A program made the position numbers and the translations under genes. A stretch of 64,000 nucleotides of DNA from Microglena sp. YARC. Its lineage: Eukaryota; Chlorophyta; Chlorophyceae; Chlamydomonadales; Chlamydomonadaceae. The stretch spans positions 544,385 to 608,384 of the forward strand of contig CM039462.1 of the NCBI GenBank assembly GCA_022414725.1. The letters run 5' to 3'. The notes beneath the pieces are model-generated. The model was not told the origin of the DNA. It worked only from the letters and a program-made list of their open reading frames with translations, and ran no database searches. This document shows, one piece after another, positions 59,276-64,000 of this stretch (position 1 is its first letter; every line of letters begins with the position of its first letter).

Positions 59276-59410
59276 GGGGCACATGCGGTAGTTTCTCTCC
59301 TCCTGAGTTCTCTTGCCCTTTACCTGCTCGTGCGTGGTATTGACAAGACCAAGCGCGAGCAGGTAAAGGGCAAGAGAACTCAGGAGGAGAGAAACTACCG
59401 CATGTGCCCC
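59276..59410. repeat. Perfect 55-bp inverted repeat
   Basis: 59276-59330 and 59356-59410 are exact complements, separated by 25 bp. The arms are a piece of the origin-binding-protein C-terminal region (encoding KGKRTQEERNYRMCP), once in each orientation. It marks the outer end of the tandemly repeated block. Confidence 0.95.
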
Positions 59411-59620
59411 TGAGAGATTTACATGGACAGCTAGTGGCCCGATAGGGTAGCGGCGGCGTGCGCGTTGATCGGCGTGAGGTCCGTTCGCAGAAGACGAAGT
59501 TTCACGAGCTCGAGCATCCGGTAAACACAGCTCCGGGCACAGCATAGATGCAAGTACCTCCACGTTCCGTGGGGTATTGAGCCTCAAGACGTTATTGAAT
59601 ATCTTGGCGACCAGTCGAGA
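59411..59620 (-). pseudogene. Third, partial copy of the origin-binding-protein C-terminus
   Basis: Scraps of the repeated module: the RTDLTP/ARAHAAA stretch near 59450-59490, MLELVKLRLLRT near 59500, and the VLRLNTPRNVEVLASMLCPE stretch near 59550-59590. Heavily shifted; not functional. Confidence 0.6.
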
Positions 59621-59639
59621 GACCGTCTTCTCACGCTCC

Positions 59640-60088
59640 TTCTCGCGTTCCTTTTCTCTCTCCTTTTTCTCTCTCCTTCTCGCGTTCCTTCTCTTGCTCA
59701 ACAACGGAAAAGATGGGGGGGTCGGGTGGCACGTCCTCGGTGCCGCAATCAATACTGTCGATTCGCGTACTGGAAGACGACACCTGCCATCTCATGAAAG
59801 ACGGCACATGCATCAGCCGCGTCAAGTTGATAGTACTCGTACCCAACGTCGAGTCGGGGCTTGACTCTAGGGTCTCCGCGAAGGTACCGGAGCAGGACAG
59901 TCTCAGCCTCCACACAAGCACGCGGATTACGTACGTGGATTGCGAATATCATCTTTGAGTTCTTCGGGTACTGAGAAAGTCGCTGAACAATGGGCCTCGA
60001 CGTCCTGCCCACCTTGACGACGAGCTCATCATTCTGAATGAACTTGCTCAACCAACGCGTACACGACATTGGTTGTAATGTGCGCCAT
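59640..60088 (-). pseudogene. T5orf172 (GIY-YIG-like) nuclease, second copy
   Basis: Same protein as 60749-61264. A 2-bp loss shortly after the start (near 60045) breaks the frame. ELVVKVGRTSRPIVQRLSQY, SKMIFAIHV and DVGYEYYQLDAADAC stay open between 59749 and 60069. A second deletion near 59760 removes the WTGGVDS stretch before the KEREKEREK tail. Probably dead. Confidence 0.7.
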
Positions 60089-60143
60089 GATCGCTGTCGA
60101 GCTGCTCACATGCTGTATCCCAATGCTCGCGTTTACACCATTA

Positions 60144-60760
60144 TTATAGGCCTGACGGCTCGTCTTCGTCAGGCTCGAAGACATACGCGACAGGCGACGC
60201 TACGTCAACCAGGTGGTTGTACATGGACAGCTCGTGACCCGATAGGGCAGCGGCAGCGTGCGCGTTGCTCGGCGTGAGGTCCGTGCGCAGAAGACGAAGT
60301 TTCACGAGCTCGAGCATTCGACAGACACTCTCCGGGCACATGCGGTAGTTCCTCTCTTCCTGAGTCCGCTTGCCCTTGACCTGCACACGCTTGGTCTGAC
60401 TTATTATGTCGAGACCCACGGCGTTCAAGATCATCTTAACCGCCTTGGACACCTTGCGCAGGTCCAACCGTCGCGAACGCCGCACGAGGCATGCCTGAAC
60501 ATCCGAGCGGTGTTCGTGTAGTCACTGAACATCTGTGTTCCCTTCAGCTTGGTGTCAAACGCTGTCATCAGATTTGGGATCACGGTCTCGGTGTCGAACG
60601 GGGACACAAACCCCAGAGCAGCGAGTGTCTCTTTCTATCAACTCGATCTTCAGAAGATCGGGGTGCAACGGCACGCCACGAAATGGGCGCTGCAGCTCCG
60701 GGCACAGCATAGATGCAAGTACCTCCACGTTCCGTGGGGTATTGAGCCTCAAGACGTTCG
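60144..60760 (-). pseudogene. Second copy of the origin-binding-protein C-terminus
   Basis: 60144-60485 encodes KVSKAVKMILNAVGLDIISQ, KRTQEERNYRMCPESV and VASPVAYVFEPDEDE, matching the end of 61320-62720. The upstream part (60500-60760) is out of frame, with a LRLNTPRNVEVLASMLCPE stretch. It lacks the N-terminal 250 residues of the full module, so it is a truncated duplicate. Confidence 0.7.
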
Positions 60761-61264
60761 CGAATATCTGGCGACCAGTCGAGAGACCGTCTTCTCACGC
60801 TCCTTCTCTCGCTCCTTCTCGCGTTCCTTTTCTCTCTCCTTCTCGCGTTCCTTCTCTAGCTCGACAACGGCAAAGATGGGGGGGTCGGGCGGTACGTCCT
60901 CGGTGCCGCAATCAATACTGTCGACGCCACCTGTCCACGCGTACTGGAAGACGACACCGGCCATCTCATGAAAGATGGCACATGCATCAGCCGCGTCAAG
61001 TTGATAGTACTCGTACCCAACGTCGCGTCGGGGCTTGACTCTAGGGTCTCCGCGAAGGTACCGGAGCAGGACAGTCTCAGCCTCCACACAAGCACGCGGA
61101 TTAAGTACGTGGATTGCGAATATCATCTTTGAGTTCTTCGGGTACTGAGAAAGTCGCTGAACAATGGGCCTCGACGTCCTGCCCACCTTGACGACGAGCT
61201 CATCCTTCTGAATGAACTTGTGCTCAACCAACGCGTACACGACATTGGTTGTCATGTGCGCCAT
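60749..61264 (-). CDS. T5orf172 domain protein (GIY-YIG-like nuclease)
   Basis: 171 residues from MAHMTTNVVYALVEHKFIQ (61264); an ATG at 61384 would overlap the preceding gene. The domain (residues 8-115) has VVYALVEHKF, VVKVGRTSRPIVQRLSQYPK, SKMIFAIHV, the Glu of RACVEAETVLL, and GYEYYQL, as in the T5orf172/MUG113 branch of GIY-YIG nucleases frequent in giant viruses and phages. A highly charged EKEREKEREK coil follows. It starts 56 bp after the origin-binding-protein C-terminal gene. It is the only complete copy of the multiplied nuclease. Confidence 0.75.
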   Translation of the reverse strand: MAHMTTNVVYALVEHKFIQKDELVVKVGRTSRPIVQRLSQYPKNSKMIFAIHVLNPRACVEAETVLLRYLRGDPRVKPRRDVGYEYYQLDAADACAIFHEMAGVVFQYAWTGGVDSIDCGTEDVPPDPPIFAVVELEKEREKEREKEREKEREKEREKTVSRLVARYSRTS

Positions 61265-61319
61265 GATCGCTGTCGAGCTGCTAACATGCTGTATCCCAAT
61301 GCTCGCGTTTACACCATTA

Positions 61320-62130
61320 TTATAGGCCTGACGGCTCGTCGTCGTCAGGCTCGAAGACATACGCGACAGGCGATGCGACGTCAACCAAGTGGCTGTACAC
61401 GGACAGCTCGTGTCCCGAAAGGGCAGCGGCGGCGTGCACGTTGAATGGCGTTAGGTCCGTTCGCAGAAGACGAAGTTTCACCAGCTCGAGCATCCGGGAG
61501 ACACTATCAGGGCACAGGCGGTAGTTCCTCGCCTCCTGAGTCCGCTTGCCCTTTATCTGTACCCGCTTTGTCTGACTTGTTATGTCGAGACCCACGGCGT
61601 TCAAGATCATCTTAACCGCCTTAGACACCTTGCTCAGGTCCCACCCGTCGCGAACGCCGCACGATGCCTGCCTGAACAGCCTAGCGGTGTTTGTGTAGTC
61701 ACTGAAAATCTGTGTTCTCTTCAGCTTGGTGTCAAACGCTGTCATCAGATTTGGGATGACAGTCGTAGTGTCGAATGGGGAAACAAAACCCAAAGCAGCG
61801 AGTGTCTCCTCTATCAAAACGATCTTTAGCAACCCTGAGTGCTCCGTGGTGTGCACGTCTGCGCCTCGCACCGGGCGCAAGATCGGACACAGCAGGCGCG
61901 ACAGGAGCCTCGCCTTCGGAGAACCGACAGCACCAGGCTTGTTCTCCAGCAGGAACGCCTCGTCGACGCGGTCGATTCCCCATGCAGAGCAGTAGCGGCT
62001 CAGGTACAGAAGGAACTTGTCGTCCTCGCTCGCGTCGTTGGCCATCACCCGCTGCTCGATAGCATCCATGAGATCCTTGCGCCGCATGGCAGTGGGGATG
62101 TCGGTGCCGGAGACAGTGTCAGGGGCAGGG

Positions 62131-62170
<40 letters not shown>

Positions 62171-62720
62171 CGTCAGGGGCAAGGGCAAGTACAGGGGCAT
62201 GGACAACTCCTGTAAGCGCATCAAGCTGCTCCTGAGCCTTGAGGACGCGCATCAGGAACTCGCTCGTCGCCTCCATATCGCCCTCAGGCGGCGCGTGCAC
62301 GCGGGCGGCACTGACCGCAGCGTAGCTTGTGCCGAGGTCCATGCGGTGACCTGCATGCTCCAGAAGGTCGGCGAAGCAGGACACGTAGTCGAAGCTGGCG
62401 TTGTATATCTCCGCTAGAAAGTAGCTTTCGACAGTCATCTTAAGTGTCGGTGGAGCCACGGTCGCAAACAAAGGGGCGAGAACGCCATCCGAGAGCTCTT
62501 GCAGTGTGTGGTCGTCTCCACCGTCAATCGCGGGGACGTGCTTGACATCCAAGCAGGTCGAGAAACCTTCCATCCACCTGCGTCGGTTTTCAAGCAGTGC
62601 CATCGAAGGGATAATTAATATAGCAAATAGTGTTTTAGAAGTGTCCCTTCGATGGCACTTATCTATTACGACGATGGTGTGCTTGACATCCAAGCAGGTT
62701 GAGAAACCCTCCATCCACAT
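61320..62720 (-). CDS. Origin-binding protein C-terminal module
   Basis: 466 residues. It contains a helical region (RKDLMDAIEQRVMANDASED, FLLYLSRYCSAWGIDRVDEA) after a [15 protein letters not shown] linker, and a C-terminal winged-helix-like end (VGLDITSQTKRVQIKGKRTQ, then YRLCPDSVSRMLELVKLRL) that resembles the end of giant-virus origin-binding/primase-helicase proteins. I read it as the second half of the gene at 62788-64000, detached by a local rearrangement. The first 47 residues duplicate a WMEGFSTCLDVKH stretch that recurs at about residue 49. The same end module is copied twice more to the left. Confidence 0.55.
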
Positions 62721-62741
62721 GCGTCAGTTTTCAAGCAGTGG
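62538..62741. repeat. 62-bp direct repeat enclosing a 15-bp inverted repeat
   Basis: A 62-bp segment (GTGCTTGACATCCAAGCAGG...) occurs at 62538-62600 and about 62679-62741, offset 141 bp (47 codons). Between them GTGCCATCGAAGGGA (62597-62611) is exactly complementary to 62644-62658 across 32 bp of AT-rich DNA. It looks like a small transposon footprint or slippage event. It lies at the split in the origin-binding protein. Confidence 0.8.
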
Positions 62742-62787
62742 CAAAAAGAAACAGGTAAATGATTTAAGCAGTGGCTGTAACGTCACT

Positions 62788-64000
62788 TTACCCACCACTT
62801 TTCACCCCCCCTCTATCGCACCTGAGCCACTGGTATAGGTCGACGTGCGTCAAGTGTTGTCGGGTTGCCTCTCGTGCAACTCGCATGTTTTTTGCGACTA
62901 GAGTCCTGACGTCGGTGTCGACCAGGTGGCGCACGCGTCCTGTCATCTGCAGCGCGCCCATCGGCGCCGCGGACCCGGGGCACAGGTACAGGTACATCCT
63001 GTCAAAGTGCTCGGTGCTGAAGTCAAAGCCTGCCGATATTGTCGGTGTGTAAACTACGACGCGTTTGCTGCTCCAGAGTGCGTCTACATCTATGAGCATC
63101 GCCTTGACCGCGTCTGCTGTCTTGGACGTGTGTAAAAGGCATAGTCTTGCCGCGTCCTTCGGGTCATCGAATGTGTCAAGTGCGGCCTTGTGCACCTGCA
63201 TGGCGCGCTCCTGGCTGAGCGAGACGACGACGACGTTCCTGCCTGCGATGATGTCGTCTCGGATCTGCGCGCTCCATGTCGCCTCGTCCTTCGATATGGA
63301 GAATGTGCGCGCGTTCTCTGTGCTCCGGTAGTCGTTGATGACGAGCAGGTTGCGCAAGCCGGCCTGCTTGAGAAAATCTTTCGTGACGCTGCCCCATGTC
63401 GCGTCCATTGTGACGACGCCGGTTGTCGTCGCGTTGAGCGTGTCCGCCAACCCCTGTATCTCAGACAATGGGTTGACGACGGTTGGTGACATGAAGTGTC
63501 GCAGCAGCGATTCGGCTTCATCTAGCACAACTATGTCAAAGCCCGATGTGAGGTATCGCATGCACGTGTGCTTTGCTAGCTTGTGTAGCGACTCGATCTG
63601 GCAGATGACTCGCGGTGTCTTATCCCTTTGCCTGAGGTCCTGTGGTGTGACGTCGGCGTCTAGATATGATACAAATCCCCTGCGCACCAGTTTTCTCTTA
63701 TGCTCTAGCGCGAGCGACTGTCTGTATGTGACGACGAGCACGGTCTTGTCCTCTCCCACGCGTTCTAGGAGTGCGTCCAGCATGGTGGACTTTCCTGACC
63801 CCATCGGGCTGCGCACGGAGAGCGTGTTGACGTCCTTTCGCTCCGGGTCTAGCCACACGTCGACCGCCTGCTTCATCTCTAGGCATGCGTCGATGTCTAT
63901 GTACCTACTTTTTACTCGAATGGCTCCCGCGTCCCATGCATCTCCTCCTGGTTCCGCGAGTCTTCCGATGCACGCGGGTGCATGGTTGTCGCATGTGGCG
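62788..64000 (-). CDS. Herpes-type origin-binding helicase (partial, runs off the window)
   Basis: The reading frame is open to the right edge, so the N-terminus is missing. Near the edge HAPACIGRL and RYIDIDACL look like the end of an archaeo-eukaryotic primase-type domain. The helicase follows: Walker A RSPMGSGKST, motif Ia VLVVTYRQSLA, DEAD-like VVLDEAESLLR, motif III VTMDATW, then VVVYTPTISAGFDF and motif VI QMTGRVRHLVD. This is the superfamily II origin-binding protein family (UL9 type), known in giant viruses fused to a primase, and would act at the start of DNA replication. The frame stops at 62788 in a G7-run context, just before the rearranged segment. Confidence 0.8.
   Translation of the reverse strand, partial: ATCDNHAPACIGRLAEPGGDAWDAGAIRVKSRYIDIDACLEMKQAVDVWLDPERKDVNTLSVRSPMGSGKSTMLDALLERVGEDKTVLVVTYRQSLALEHKRKLVRRGFVSYLDADVTPQDLRQRDKTPRVICQIESLHKLAKHTCMRYLTSGFDIVVLDEAESLLRHFMSPTVVNPLSEIQGLADTLNATTTGVVTMDATWGSVTKDFLKQAGLRNLLVINDYRSTENARTFSISKDEATWSAQIRDDIIAGRNVVVVSLSQERAMQVHKAALDTFDDPKDAARLCLLHTSKTADAVKAMLIDVDALWSSKRVVVYTPTISAGFDFSTEHFDRMYLYLCPGSAAPMGALQMTGRVRHLVDTDVRTLVAKNMRVAREATRQHLTHVDLYQWLRCDRGGVKSGG

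Noticed and set aside
59222..59752. 176-codon minus-strand ORF as a gene
   Set aside because: It runs through the 55-bp palindrome and joins antisense and sense pieces of the repeated module; a chance fusion.
1..64000. tRNA, rRNA or self-splicing intron genes
   Set aside because: I looked for cloverleaf-like and conserved core sequences and found none I could support by eye; a covariance search would be decisive.

Overview
The window looks like part of a nucleocytoplasmic large DNA virus (giant virus, Nucleocytoviricota), either as a free genome or, I think more likely, as an endogenised copy in a green alga. The viral signature is a set of hallmark genes: RNA polymerase II largest subunit with an intein, the elongation factor TFIIS, a DEAD-box helicase, a herpes-type origin-binding helicase with a fused C-terminal module, T5orf172 (GIY-YIG-like) nucleases, a candidate mRNA capping enzyme, and coiled-coil or fibre-like membrane proteins. 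The algal link is a pherophorin-like secreted protein, a cell-wall family known from volvocine green algae. Spliceosomal introns in one transposon gene also point to a eukaryotic nuclear setting. Which algal host, and free virus versus endogenous element, are inferences.

Layout. 1-2.3 kb: decayed phage-tail-fibre-like gene. 2.8-19.2 kb and 44.7-58.5 kb: two arms of a large inverted duplication carrying the same gene set in mirror order (pherophorin-like protein, Ala/Pro repeat protein, C5 DNA methyltransferase, 88-aa protein, DUF2177, SLATT-like protein, heptad-repeat coiled coil, membrane stalk protein). The arms have drifted. In several pairs one copy is intact and the other is broken (methyltransferase broken on the left; Ala/Pro, pherophorin-like and SLATT-like proteins broken on the right), and tandem repeats differ in copy number. 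The stalk gene ends in a thrombospondin-1 domain on the left and in a fibre-like head on the right.

20-44 kb: unique region with an MscS-type channel, TFIIS, a thioredoxin-fold protein, the DEAD-box helicase, an F-box protein, RPB1 plus intein, several membrane proteins and a capping-enzyme candidate. 58.7-64 kb: a zinc-ribbon ORF, then a tandemly multiplied block (origin-binding-protein C-terminus plus T5orf172 nuclease) and the origin-binding helicase, which runs off the right edge.

Mobile DNA dominates the accessory signal. Each arm carries a different Fanzor element in which an IS630/Tc1-type DDE transposase is followed, about 29 nt later, by a Fanzor (eukaryotic TnpB) nuclease. The left element (9802-16659) has inverted termini and TA duplications, and its unoccupied target site survives in the right arm. 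Its Fanzor gene is in turn interrupted by a eukaryotic DUF7869-type transposon gene with GT-AG introns. Every intron of that gene contains a CTCCCGAT..ATCGGGAG palindrome that is also the core of an adjacent 78-bp satellite. At least three MITE families are scattered around, one derived from the same transposon termini.

Many conserved genes are split by 1-2 base shifts, often in short homopolymers. That fits either pseudogenisation of an integrated virus or uncorrected sequencing error, and the sequence alone cannot decide between them.
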